Source: Salipiger mucosus DSM 16094 (lineage in GTDB: Bacteria > Pseudomonadota > Alphaproteobacteria > Rhodobacterales > Rhodobacteraceae). Taken from it: a stretch of 64,000 bases of DNA. The stretch's first letter is position 1; the number at the start of each line of letters is the position of its first letter. Shown here piece after piece: positions 8,677 through 17,020 of the stretch. Under the pieces are notes generated by a model, which was given only the letters and a program-made list of their open reading frames with translations, did not search any database and was not told where the DNA came from. The translations under genes were made by a program, and so were the position numbers. Location: assembly GCF_000442255.1 (NCBI RefSeq), contig NZ_KE557274.1, positions 423,310 to 487,309 on the forward strand. Reading direction: 5' to 3'.

Positions 8677-9605
8677 ACGTGTTTTCCCGGGAAGGGATAG
8701 AGGCGTTCGGATGTGCCAGCCTTCATGATGAAGCCCGGCACGTCGTGTCCGAGTATTTCTGGCAAGTCCTTTGAGATTTTGACGAGCGATGCGAGGTCGC
8801 TTCCCGTTTGGACTCCGCACTGGTGAAACATGTGCACGAGGTCTTCAGTGCAAACATTGCCCGTAGCGCCTGGCGCGTAAGGGCAGCCGCCGATTCCGCC
8901 CAAGGAAGTATCGAAGCTGCGGATTCCGGCATCATAGGCTGCGAGCGCATTGGCGATGCCCATGTCGCGCGTGTTATGAAGGTGCAGCGTCAAGGGCAAC
9001 GTCGGGTGGTGGCTGAGGATGGTGGATACGACCTCGGAGACGTGGCGCGGATTGGCTACCCCGATCGTGTCAGCAATGGTGATGCCTTCGATCCCCAGCG
9101 CGAGGTATTCCTCGATCCCCCAGAGAATGCGGTCCAAGGGCTGGCGCCCGTCGAAGGGGCAACCAAATGTCGTCGCCAACGTCCCGTTCACAAAAACTCC
9201 GGACCCCTCCATCACGCGCATGATATCGGCGAATTGTTCTAGCGACTGCGCGCAGGTCATGCGCATGTTTGCGAGGTTGTGCTGCTCTCCTATGGACATC
9301 ACGAGGTTTACTTCATCGATGTTGCTTTGAAGGGCACGCTCGGCCCCGCGCACGTTCGGCACCAACGCCGTGTAACGAACACCGGGGACGCGCTCGATGC
9401 CCGCCAGCACTTCTGCAGCGTCTCGGAGATTCGGGATCGCCCTGGGTGACACGAAAGAGGTGACCTCCAGCCGTCGGATGCCCGTGCGCGACAGTCTTTC
9501 GGCAAGGCGGATCTTGTCCTCGGTCGCAACGAATTCCGGTTCGTTCTGAAGGCCGTCGCGCAGCACGACCTCGTTGATCTCTACCTTTTCCGGCTGTGCA
9601 GTCAT
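8673..9605 (-). CDS. Hydroxymethylglutaryl-CoA lyase-family enzyme
   Basis: 310 residues of the HMGL-like TIM-barrel family, which cleaves 3-hydroxy-3-methylglutaryl-CoA or related acyl-CoAs to acetyl-CoA plus a ketoacid. Visible signatures are INEVVLRDGLQNEP (catalytic Arg-Asp), EVTSFVSPRAIPNLRDA, LHLHNTRDMGIANALAA (metal His pair) and the active-site loop GGIGGCPYAPGATGNVCTED with its Cys. Start MTAQPEKVE at 9605 follows AGGAACACGACC and removes a long unlikely extension. The stop codon lies at the edge of an IS1111 copy; the end GKHV appears natural in length for the family. It is divergent from the aldehyde dehydrogenase operon and may belong to the same regulon. Confidence 0.9.
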   Translation of the reverse strand: MTAQPEKVEINEVVLRDGLQNEPEFVATEDKIRLAERLSRTGIRRLEVTSFVSPRAIPNLRDAAEVLAGIERVPGVRYTALVPNVRGAERALQSNIDEVNLVMSIGEQHNLANMRMTCAQSLEQFADIMRVMEGSGVFVNGTLATTFGCPFDGRQPLDRILWGIEEYLALGIEGITIADTIGVANPRHVSEVVSTILSHHPTLPLTLHLHNTRDMGIANALAAYDAGIRSFDTSLGGIGGCPYAPGATGNVCTEDLVHMFHQCGVQTGSDLASLVKISKDLPEILGHDVPGFIMKAGTSERLYPFPGKHV

Positions 9606-9674
9606 GGTCGTGTTCCTACGATTACGGTCGACGAAACATAAGCAATCGCGCTTTGACACATCAACAGAAATTTT

Positions 9675-9690
9675 AACTGATGCATCAGTT
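9675..9690. promoter_or_regulatory. Operator-like palindrome AACTGATGCATCAGTT
   Basis: Perfect 16-bp inverted repeat with core TGATGCATCA, the size expected for a FadR/GntR-type operator. A second core copy lies 70 bp downstream. The likely ligand is the GntR-FCD protein of the same operon. Confidence 0.6.
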
Positions 9691-9747
9691 GACAGGGCAG
9701 GGCGCAGCTGGCAGCTTGACGCTTGAAACCGAATCTGATGTATTTTC

Positions 9748-9757
9748 TGATGCATCA
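9748..9757. promoter_or_regulatory. Second operator-like palindrome TGATGCATCA
   Basis: Perfect 10-bp palindrome identical to the core of the site at 9675-9690, centre-to-centre distance 70 bp. A half site TGATGTAT precedes it at about 9737. Location just upstream of the aldehyde dehydrogenase start fits repression of that operon. Confidence 0.55.
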
Positions 9758-9796
9758 CAGGCCTTGGAGAGAGCGGTGATGCGATGCGGAGGGCCT

Positions 9797-11209
9797 ATGA
9801 CCGAACCGGCAAAACAGATCGCAGAACTCGTGGCGCGTGCACGCCATGCTCAGGCAGTGCTGAACAGCTATACGCAGGATCAAGTGGACCTGATAACAGG
9901 CGCCATCGTCTATCACCTGTCGCAGCCAAAAATGGCTTCACACATCGCCGAAATGGCCTTTGAAGAGACCGGCATGGGGCTAGTCGAGAGCAAGCGCGCC
10001 AAGCTGGCGCAAAAGATGCCAGCGATCTTCCACGACATCCGCAAGGAGCCGACCGTCGGCGTCATCGACCGCGACACGGCGAACGGGATCACCACCATCG
10101 CGAAGCCCTACGGCGTGATCGCCGCCCTCGTGCCCAGCACGAACTGCGAGGCAACGCCGATCTTCAAGGCGGTCCTGGGCATCCGCGCCCGCAATGCCGT
10201 GATCTGCGCTCCGCATCCGGCCAGCAAGAAAACGACTCTTTACGTGGTCGAGGTCATCCGGCAGGTGCTGCGCGCCATGAACGCGCCCGAGGACCTTGTA
10301 CTCTGCATCGAGACCCCCTCGAAAGCGCTGGCTGGAGAACTGATGGCACAATGCGACGTCAGCATGGCGACAGGCTCCGGCGACATGGTCCACGCGGCCT
10401 ATTCGGCGGGCAAGCCCGCCTACGGCGTGGGGGTCGGCAACGCCGCCGTCATCGTCGACGAGACGGTCGACCATGCAGAGACGGCAGAGAAGATTCGCAT
10501 CGGCAAGACCGGCGACAATGCCTCGGGCTGTTCGGCGGAAAACTCGATCATCGTGCAGTCCAGCATCTATGACGGTTTCCTGACGGCTCTTGAAGCCGAG
10601 GGGGCGCACATCGCCTCCGACGAGGAAAAGGCCAAGCTGCGCGCGGTGCTCTGGGAAAATGGCCATGTCTCGCGAAAGGTCGTGGCCCGTCCCGTGGAGG
10701 AGATCGCCGCCGTCGCCGGGATTGAATTGAAGCCGGGCACGCGCTTCTTCGTGGTGGAAGAAACCGGCACCGGCGCGGATCATCCCTTCTCGGGCGAGAA
10801 GCTGAGTCTCGTCCTGACCTGTTACAAGTACGACAACTTCGACGAGGCCATCGGTCTAGTGAATGCCATCACGGAGTACTCGGGGTCGGGCCATTCCTGC
10901 GGCATCCATTCCAACGACGCCGATCGCATCCTGCGCCTCGGCCTCGAGACGCGCACCTCGCGGGTCATCGTACGCCAGCCACACGGTGTGGCGAACTCAG
11001 GAAGCTGGGCGAACGGCCTTGCCAAGACTTTCTCGCTTGGCTGCGGAAGCTGGGGCGGCAACTCGATCTCCGAGAACGTGACGCAGAAGCACTACTACAA
11101 CACGACCCGCATCGCTGAGCCGCTTGGCCACCCGGTGCCCGACGACCAGGCGATCTACGGCGCGCTTCTTGACCGGATCGCCGCCATGCGCATCGGCGCG
11201 GAGGCCTGA
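9797..11209 (+). CDS. CoA-acylating aldehyde dehydrogenase (SucD/SauS-like)
   Basis: 470 residues of the CoA-dependent aldehyde dehydrogenase family, which oxidises an aldehyde to its acyl-CoA with NAD(P). It resembles Clostridium kluyveri SucD (succinate semialdehyde to succinyl-CoA) along the chain: LNSYTQDQVD, KPYGVIAALVPSTNCEATP, VICAPHPASKK, PAYGVGVGN, the catalytic Cys in NASGCSAENS, SGHSCGIHS and LGCGSWGGNSISEN. Sulfoacetaldehyde dehydrogenase SauS is a related alternative. Start MTEPAKQ at 9797 follows GGAGGG; the longer frame begins inside the upstream palindrome. It is followed after 4 bp by an Fe-alcohol dehydrogenase, the same pairing as sucD-4hbD. Confidence 0.88.
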   Translation: MTEPAKQIAELVARARHAQAVLNSYTQDQVDLITGAIVYHLSQPKMASHIAEMAFEETGMGLVESKRAKLAQKMPAIFHDIRKEPTVGVIDRDTANGITTIAKPYGVIAALVPSTNCEATPIFKAVLGIRARNAVICAPHPASKKTTLYVVEVIRQVLRAMNAPEDLVLCIETPSKALAGELMAQCDVSMATGSGDMVHAAYSAGKPAYGVGVGNAAVIVDETVDHAETAEKIRIGKTGDNASGCSAENSIIVQSSIYDGFLTALEAEGAHIASDEEKAKLRAVLWENGHVSRKVVARPVEEIAAVAGIELKPGTRFFVVEETGTGADHPFSGEKLSLVLTCYKYDNFDEAIGLVNAITEYSGSGHSCGIHSNDADRILRLGLETRTSRVIVRQPHGVANSGSWANGLAKTFSLGCGSWGGNSISENVTQKHYYNTTRIAEPLGHPVPDDQAIYGALLDRIAAMRIGAEA

Positions 11210-11213
11210 CACT

Positions 11214-12326
11214 ATGCATTTTGCCCTGCGGCCACAGCTCCACGGCCATGAAACTTTTGCAGCGTTCGCCGAGGCGCAGACCCTTGGCGCGCGGGACCTG
11301 ATCTTCACTCAGCGCATCCTTCACAAGACGTTCATGCAGGACAGCGCCGCTCAGGTCCTTTTCTACGACGACTTTTGTGATGGCGAGCCGACGGACGTCG
11401 CCGTGGACGAGATGTTGACGGCTATCCGCAAAATGGATTTCGACCGGCTCGTCGCGATCGGCGGTGGATCCATCCTAGACAGCGCCAAGGTGCTGGCACT
11501 GGATTCCGAGGTCGATGTCGCGGGGCTCTTCGAGGCAGGCGTGCAGCCGAGCCGCAAGGCGGGGCTGATCCTCGTCCCAACCACCTGCGGCACGGGCTGC
11601 GAGGTAACCTGCGTTTCCGTCTTCGACTTCCCTTCCATCGGTAGCAAGATTGGCAAGGCCTTTGACGCCGGTTTCGCGGATCACGCGGTTCTCGTGGACG
11701 AGTTCCTGTCGAAGATTCCCTACCCCGTTTTCGCCACCTCCTCGGCCGATGCGCTGGTTCACGCGATGGAGATCTACCTCGCGCCCAAGGCCACCCCCTA
11801 CACAGACATGTTCTGCATGGCCGCGATCAAATCGATCCTTGAGGGCTACATGCGTATCGTCGAACACGGGCGCGAATCCATCCAGCAGGACGCGCGAGCC
11901 TACCTTATCGCAAGCAACATGGCCGGGATCGCCTTGGCCAACGTGCTTGCGGGGGGCGTTCACGCCATCGCGATGCACTTCGGCAGCGTTCATCACGTGC
12001 CTCACGGAGAGGCGACGCGGCTCTTCCTGCCGCCCGTATTCAAGATCTACTACCGCAAGGCGCCCGAGGGAAAGATCACCGAGATCGCTCAATTGATCAC
12101 GGAAATTCTCAAGGTGCCGCAGGACGGTACGAACCCCTTCGACGCGCTGGACTCGCTTTTGGCGAAGGTCGTTCCGACCAAGCGCCTGGACGAATACGGC
12201 ATGACCGAGGGCGACCGCCGTCCCTACGCGGCAAAGGTCATCGAGACCCAGCAGCGGCTACTTGTAAACAATTACGTCCCCCTTTCGGACAAGGACATCG
12301 CAGCGGTATACACCGACCTCATGTGA
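11214..12326 (+). CDS. Iron-containing alcohol dehydrogenase, 4-hydroxybutyrate dehydrogenase-like
   Basis: 370 residues, the length of C. kluyveri 4-hydroxybutyrate dehydrogenase, and similar to it in ATSSADALVHAMEIYLAPKA, VPTTCGTGCEVT, NPYTDMF-like TPYTDMFCMAAIKSIL and the C-terminal QQRLLVNNYVPLSDKDI. The NAD-binding GGGSILDSAK and the metal residues D-x3-H (DALVH) and HAIAMHFGSVHHVPHGEA are present. Start at 11214, 4 bp after the preceding stop. With the acylating dehydrogenase it could turn a hydroxy-acid such as 4-hydroxybutyrate into an acyl-CoA. A sulfoacetaldehyde reductase role is the main alternative. Confidence 0.88.
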   Translation: MHFALRPQLHGHETFAAFAEAQTLGARDLIFTQRILHKTFMQDSAAQVLFYDDFCDGEPTDVAVDEMLTAIRKMDFDRLVAIGGGSILDSAKVLALDSEVDVAGLFEAGVQPSRKAGLILVPTTCGTGCEVTCVSVFDFPSIGSKIGKAFDAGFADHAVLVDEFLSKIPYPVFATSSADALVHAMEIYLAPKATPYTDMFCMAAIKSILEGYMRIVEHGRESIQQDARAYLIASNMAGIALANVLAGGVHAIAMHFGSVHHVPHGEATRLFLPPVFKIYYRKAPEGKITEIAQLITEILKVPQDGTNPFDALDSLLAKVVPTKRLDEYGMTEGDRRPYAAKVIETQQRLLVNNYVPLSDKDIAAVYTDLM

Positions 12327-12352
12327 CCGAACTGGCATCTCAGAGGGGGCGT

Positions 12353-13018
12353 ATGGCTCAGAACTTTTCGCGGAAGGCGTACGAAATTCTTCAGGACCAG
12401 ATCATGACCGGCGCGCTCAGGGCAGGAACGCCTCTCGACACCCATCGCATCGCGGCGGAGTTGGAGATGAGCATCACGCCCGTCAGGGATGCGATCAAGA
12501 AGCTCGAGGCCGACGGCCTGGTCGAGGTGCTTCCACGCTCGGGAACGTTCGTGCGCCACTACACGATCGAGGACCTGATCAAGGGATATGAGCTGGTCGA
12601 GGGACTGGATGGCATGGCCGGCTACCTGGTGGCCGAGAAGGTGAAGGCAGGCGAAATCGAGGGCGGAAAAATCGATGCGCTTCTGACCCCGCTCGTGGAT
12701 GAGATGGAACGGAATCTGTCTCGCGATCAGGTCCGGACCTGGGCGGACCTGGACAGGCAGTTCCATGGGGCAATTTTTGAGATGGCGGACAATCCGCTGC
12801 TCGCCAACGGCTACAAGTCGGCGAGAAACCAGATGCGGTCGGTGCTGTCCTTCATCAGCCCCGTCCATGTCGACCGGGCGAATTCGGTGAAGGAGCATAG
12901 GCTCATCGTTGCTGCAATCACGGCAGGCGACTGCGAGCGGGCCCGGAAGACCTGTCAGGATCACAGGCACCTTATCCGGCAGATCCTGAAGACCTTACAT
13001 GGTGAATGTCAAACATAA
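12353..13018 (+). CDS. GntR-family regulator with FCD domain
   Basis: 221 residues: an N-terminal winged helix (KAYEILQDQIMTGALRAGTPLDTHRIAAELEMSITPVRDAIKKLEADGLVEVLPRSGTFV) and an alpha-helical FCD effector domain with metal or ligand His residues (DRQFHGAIF, VKEHRLIVAAI). Start at 12353 follows AGAGGGGG; a GTG at 12323 that overlaps the upstream stop is less likely. It sits inside the operon between enzyme and transporter genes, suggesting autoregulation and response to an operon metabolite. Confidence 0.9.
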   Translation: MAQNFSRKAYEILQDQIMTGALRAGTPLDTHRIAAELEMSITPVRDAIKKLEADGLVEVLPRSGTFVRHYTIEDLIKGYELVEGLDGMAGYLVAEKVKAGEIEGGKIDALLTPLVDEMERNLSRDQVRTWADLDRQFHGAIFEMADNPLLANGYKSARNQMRSVLSFISPVHVDRANSVKEHRLIVAAITAGDCERARKTCQDHRHLIRQILKTLHGECQT

Positions 13019-13032
13019 CGGAGGAGTGAGAC

Positions 13033-13995
13033 ATGGCTACCAGAATGACTGCAATCGCGGCGGGGACCATCCTGCTGGCGGGAGCTGTACAGGCCGAGGA
13101 CGTCATCTTCGCGCATGGCGAAAACCCGGGCAACCCGCGCTACATTGCTGCGGAGAAATGGGCCGAGCTCTACTCGGAATGCACCGGATCCTCGGTGAAC
13201 GTCGCCCCTTCGGCGACCATGGGAGACGACGTGGAAATGCTGACCTCGGTTGGCGCTGGCATCATCCAGATCACCGCCAATTCCCAGGGTTCCTTCAGCC
13301 AGATCGTGCCCGAGATCGGTCTTTTGGGTCTTCCCTTCCTGTTCCCCGACCTCGAAACTGCATGGGCAACCGTCGATGGTGAGGTTGGGAAGATGATCGA
13401 CGAAAAAGCGCATTCGTCCGGCTTGAAGGTCGTCGGCTACTGGGACAATGGGATCCGCCATATCACGCACCTGTCCAAGCATATGCTGGAACCGGCAGAC
13501 CTTGCAGGCATGCGTATCCGCACCCCTCCGGCGGAGATGACCGTCGACATCTTCGAGGCGCTCGGTGCGTCACCGGCTCCTTTGGCGTGGTCCGAGGTGC
13601 CTTCGGCGCTTCAGTCGGGCGTATTTGAAGGACAGGAAAATCCCCTGACCAACATATACTTCGCCAAGCTTCACGAGATCACGCCTTACATTACTCTGAC
13701 TGGCCACATGTACGAGGCTTCGCCGGTCGTCGTCGGCCTGGCATGGTGGGAAGGCCTGGACGAAGCGACCCAGACTTGCGTTACTGATGCCACACGCCAA
13801 GCCGGCACACTGCAGCGCCAGCTGAATAAGGAAGGTAACGAGCAACTTCAGGCCACGATGGAAGAGGAAGGGGCGGTCTTCGCGACCGCCAACCGCGAAG
13901 CCTTCGTCGAGGCGACTGCCTCTGTCTATGACAAGTATGCGGAAACGTATCCGGATCTGGTCGCGGCCCTGCGCGAGGCAGCGCAAGGGCAATGA
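13033..13995 (+). CDS. dctP: TRAP transporter substrate-binding protein DctP (second system)
   Basis: 320 residues with signal peptide MATRMTAIAAGTILLAGAVQA. DctP hallmarks are GLPFLFPDLETAWATV, GYWDNGIRHITHLSK, GMRIRTPPAEMTVDIFEALGASPAPL and SGVFEGQENPLTNI. GGAGGAG lies 8-9 bp before the ATG. The binding pocket Arg in GMRIRTP indicates a carboxylate or sulfonate ligand. Co-transcribed with the alcohol and aldehyde dehydrogenases, so the ligand is probably their substrate or its precursor. Confidence 0.94.
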   Translation: MATRMTAIAAGTILLAGAVQAEDVIFAHGENPGNPRYIAAEKWAELYSECTGSSVNVAPSATMGDDVEMLTSVGAGIIQITANSQGSFSQIVPEIGLLGLPFLFPDLETAWATVDGEVGKMIDEKAHSSGLKVVGYWDNGIRHITHLSKHMLEPADLAGMRIRTPPAEMTVDIFEALGASPAPLAWSEVPSALQSGVFEGQENPLTNIYFAKLHEITPYITLTGHMYEASPVVVGLAWWEGLDEATQTCVTDATRQAGTLQRQLNKEGNEQLQATMEEEGAVFATANREAFVEATASVYDKYAETYPDLVAALREAAQGQ

Positions 13996-14567
13996 GCCAG
14001 TCTTCTTCGGAAGCGACAGGGGGGCGGCAGCGCCCCCTTGTCCATAGATTCCTGACACTGTGCCGAGTGCTGACCCGCGGGCTCGACATCAGCGCACGCG
14101 TGATTGCGGTCGCGGCCATGGCCATCATGTTTACCTTGCTGCTGATGAACGTCGTGTTGCGCTACATCTTCACGACTGGCATCCCCATGGCCTATGAGGT
14201 CCATGCGGTGCTGTTACCGTGGCTAGTGGCTGGTGGGCTGGTCGTGGCCTCAGCGAAGAACTGCAACATCGCTGTGACCTTGCTGCCCGACCTCGTGCCC
14301 ACCGCGATGCGGCGCCTCATCCTCATCATGGTGCAAGCTCTCATGCTGCTGATCGCCGTCTCAATCCTATGGAGTGGCCAGCCGATCCTGCGCGCCTCGA
14401 CCTTCCAGTCGTTGTCGACGCTGGGGATCAAGCAGGTCTGGGGCTACGCAAGCCTGCCATATTCCTTCGCCTGCGTAAGCGTGATCGCTACATGCGACCT
14501 GCTGCGCCTCATCCTGCGGGACGAGACCCTGGAAGAGAGTCTCGCAACGCCCACGAGTCTGAGTTGA
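13992..14567 (+). CDS. dctQ: TRAP transporter small permease DctQ (second system)
   Basis: 191-residue membrane protein with four hydrophobic segments (AMAIMFTLLLMNVVLRYIF, HAVLLPWLVAGGLVVASA, LILIMVQALMLLIAVSILW, SLPYSFACVSVIATC). Its ATG overlaps the dctP stop by 4 bp (ATGA), indicating translational coupling. Confidence 0.92.
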   Translation: MSQSSSEATGGRQRPLVHRFLTLCRVLTRGLDISARVIAVAAMAIMFTLLLMNVVLRYIFTTGIPMAYEVHAVLLPWLVAGGLVVASAKNCNIAVTLLPDLVPTAMRRLILIMVQALMLLIAVSILWSGQPILRASTFQSLSTLGIKQVWGYASLPYSFACVSVIATCDLLRLILRDETLEESLATPTSLS

Positions 14568-14594
14568 TCAGACCCTGACAGGAAAGCCTCGACC

Positions 14595-15851
14595 ATGTCT
14601 GCGACAATGATCTGGATGTTCGTATTGCTGCTGCTCGGCGCCGTCCCGGTGGGCTTTGCCATCCTCGGTGGCGTTGCCGGCGCGCTCTGGCTCGACGGAA
14701 AGTCGATGGCCGTACTGGCGCAGCGGCTCTATTCCCCGACGCAGAGCTTCCCCATGCTGGCGATCCCCTTCTTCATCCTTGCCGGCAACCTGATGATGTC
14801 CGGCAAGTTCGGCACGTATCTCGTCAACACCGCACGCCTTCTGGTGGGCCGCTTCAAGGGCGGCATGGGGCAGGTGTCGGTGCTTGGCTCGGTGATGTTC
14901 GGCGGCGTCTCCGGCTCGGCCGTGGCCGACGCCACGGCGCTCGGCAACGCGCTGATCCCCGTTCAGAAGCAAAGCGGCTATCCCCCCGCCTTTTCGGCAG
15001 CGGTCAACGCCTCCTCCTCCACCGTCTCGGTGCTGATCCCGCCGTCGATCCCATTGATCCTCTACGGGCTGATCGCCAACGTCTCGATCGTCGACCTCTT
15101 CGTCGCTGGCATCCTGCCGGGGGTGCTGCTGGCGGTGGGCATGATGGGGACGGTGGCACTGGTCGGCAACCGGCGCAGCCTGCCGCGCGCTCCACTGGAA
15201 GGAGGTTTTTCTGCCTTCAAGGGGCAACTGCTCATTGCTCTGCCCGCCATGTTAATGCCTGTTTTCGTGATCGGCACGCTTCGCTTCGGCATCGCCACGC
15301 CCACGGAAGTCAGTGTCATGGCTGTGGCTTACGCGATGGCCGTCAGCGGGTTTCTCTACCGTGACCTGTCGTGGCGCGTACTGTGGGAATCCTCGGTCGC
15401 CACGGTGATGATGACGGGGGCAGTGATGATCATCATCATGGCCTCCTCAACGATGCAGTGGGTGCTAACGCTTGAACGGGTGCCGCAGCATTTGGCGGAA
15501 TGGGTCAGTCTGACCTTCTCGCAACCGTGGATGGTCATCATGGCCCTCAATGTGGTGATGCTGCTCGTAGGGACCGTGCTTGACCTTCCGGCCGCTGTTC
15601 TGCTGCTGGGTCCGATCTTTGTCGGCATCGGTCAAGCAATCGGGCTGGATCCGGTGCAACTGGGGCTGATGATGGTCGTCAACCTTTCGATCGGACTTTA
15701 CACGCCACCCGTTGGGACGACACTGTTCATCTCATCGGCAATCGCGCGCGTGGGTGTCGGGGCAACTGTGAAAGCACTGCTGCCGTTTTACTTGGTGTCT
15801 ATGCTGGTGTTGCTGCTGATTTCGTATCTGCCTATGCTGACTTTGTACTGA
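14595..15851 (+). CDS. dctM: TRAP transporter large permease DctM (second system)
   Basis: 418-residue 12-helix transport subunit. Signatures include AIPFFILAGNLMMSG, GSVMFGGVSGSAVADATALG, SSSTVSVLIPPSIPLILYG and the C-terminal GLYTPPVGTTLFISSAIA. Last gene of the operon; a strong hairpin follows. Forms the membrane complex with the preceding DctQ. Confidence 0.95.
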   Translation: MSATMIWMFVLLLLGAVPVGFAILGGVAGALWLDGKSMAVLAQRLYSPTQSFPMLAIPFFILAGNLMMSGKFGTYLVNTARLLVGRFKGGMGQVSVLGSVMFGGVSGSAVADATALGNALIPVQKQSGYPPAFSAAVNASSSTVSVLIPPSIPLILYGLIANVSIVDLFVAGILPGVLLAVGMMGTVALVGNRRSLPRAPLEGGFSAFKGQLLIALPAMLMPVFVIGTLRFGIATPTEVSVMAVAYAMAVSGFLYRDLSWRVLWESSVATVMMTGAVMIIIMASSTMQWVLTLERVPQHLAEWVSLTFSQPWMVIMALNVVMLLVGTVLDLPAAVLLLGPIFVGIGQAIGLDPVQLGLMMVVNLSIGLYTPPVGTTLFISSAIARVGVGATVKALLPFYLVSMLVLLLISYLPMLTLY

Positions 15852-15856
15852 GGGCG

Positions 15857-15879
15857 GCTGGCGCGGGATATGCGCCAGC
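15857..15879 (+). terminator. Hairpin after the TRAP operon
   Basis: Perfect 8-bp stem GCTGGCGC / GCGCCAGC with loop GGGATAT, 5 bp after the dctM stop. No U-tract follows, so it may be a Rho-dependent end or an mRNA-stabilising hairpin. Confidence 0.6.
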
Positions 15880-16046
15880 TGATCAGACCCGGGAAATGTC
15901 ATTCCCAGCGATAGGTTTTTGCTTACGGGGGGATGTTGTGCGTATATGTTCCGCGTGTACATTTCAGCTCGCTAATTCCTCCCGGGCTTATGTAGTTATT
16001 GCACACGGGGGCTTGCACTGTCGCAGTTCATGCCAATTTGGACGGC

Positions 16047-16979
16047 ATGCCAAAGTCGAAGTTTTCCTTCTCAGAGATCGTGAGGCAGACCGGAACAGAA
16101 GAGCAGGCCATCGCGTTCGCGGAACGTCTCCGCTGGGGAGACCGGATTACCTGCCACAGGTGCGAGTCTCAGGACATCTCCAGGATTGCAGGCAGACCGG
16201 GCCGGTACCGGTGTCGGAACTGCCGCAGGCAGTTCTCTATCCGCACCGGGACACCCATGGAGTGCTCTCGCCTGCCGGCGTCCCTCTGGATGCGCGCCAT
16301 GTGGCTCATCCTCTCCTCCACAAGAGGCATCTCGTCGACGAAACTCGGCGAGATGCTGGGCATCCAGCAAAGGTCGGCCTGGTTCCTCGCCCACCGCGTC
16401 CGCGCGATGATGGCCCGGGTCGTGAGCCCGCCCATCTCCGGCGAGATTGTCGAGATGGACGAAGTCTATGCCGGCGCGCCGCCACGCCGGCGACAGGGCG
16501 GACAGCCCACCGGCGTGGCGTCCGGTCGAGGGCCACGCCGACCGCTGGTATTGACGGCGGCCGCGCGTGGTGGCGAGGCCCGATTCCGCGTGATCGCCAG
16601 CCATGGCCGCAAGGACATCCAATCCGCGGCCGAGGCCATGATCGGTGCCGCGGGCACCGTCATGACGGATGCGCTCCCGGCCTACGGCTACCTCGCGGAG
16701 ACGCGGCGCTCGGTGACGCATTCGGCCAAGGAGTACGCCAGGACCGATCCGGACGGAACTGAAGTACACGTGAACACCGCCGAGAGCTGTCACGCTGATC
16801 TGCGCCGCATGGTGATGGGGGTCCATCACTGGATCAGCCGGAAACACCTGGCGCGCTACCTCGCCGATATTTCGTTTCGAAGATCGAGACGTGAAACGGA
16901 CGTACTGTCCTGGCTGTCATCGGCGATGTCCGCCCGAGGCAGGCTCAGATACGAAGATCTTGTGGGTTTTGTTCATTGA
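16047..16979 (+). CDS. IS1595-family (ISXO2-like) transposase
   Basis: 310 residues. An N-terminal zinc-ribbon (CHRCESQDISRI, YRCRNCRRQFSIRTGT) is followed by the ISXO2-like DDE/N-type catalytic domain: GEIVEMDEVYAG (Asp), TVMTDALPAYGYL (Asp) and VHVNTAESCHADLRRMVMGVHHWISRKHLARYLADISFRRSRR (Asn/Glu region). Start MPKSKFSF is chosen over an earlier in-frame GTG. Element ends were not resolved: no convincing inverted repeat was found on both sides. Confidence 0.88.
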   Translation: MPKSKFSFSEIVRQTGTEEQAIAFAERLRWGDRITCHRCESQDISRIAGRPGRYRCRNCRRQFSIRTGTPMECSRLPASLWMRAMWLILSSTRGISSTKLGEMLGIQQRSAWFLAHRVRAMMARVVSPPISGEIVEMDEVYAGAPPRRRQGGQPTGVASGRGPRRPLVLTAAARGGEARFRVIASHGRKDIQSAAEAMIGAAGTVMTDALPAYGYLAETRRSVTHSAKEYARTDPDGTEVHVNTAESCHADLRRMVMGVHHWISRKHLARYLADISFRRSRRETDVLSWLSSAMSARGRLRYEDLVGFVH

Positions 16980-17020
16980 GCGGGTTCCAATCTGTTCTGG
17001 ATTGTTGTACATGACCCTCA

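Larger units (their letters stand above)
9606..9796. promoter_or_regulatory. Divergent control region of the lyase and aldehyde dehydrogenase operon
   Basis: 190-bp intergenic region containing two copies of the palindrome TGATGCATCA (separate entries). Start-site support for the right-hand gene comes from GGAGGG at about 9788-9793. It probably contains both promoters and the operators of the GntR-type regulator encoded at 12353. Confidence 0.6.
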
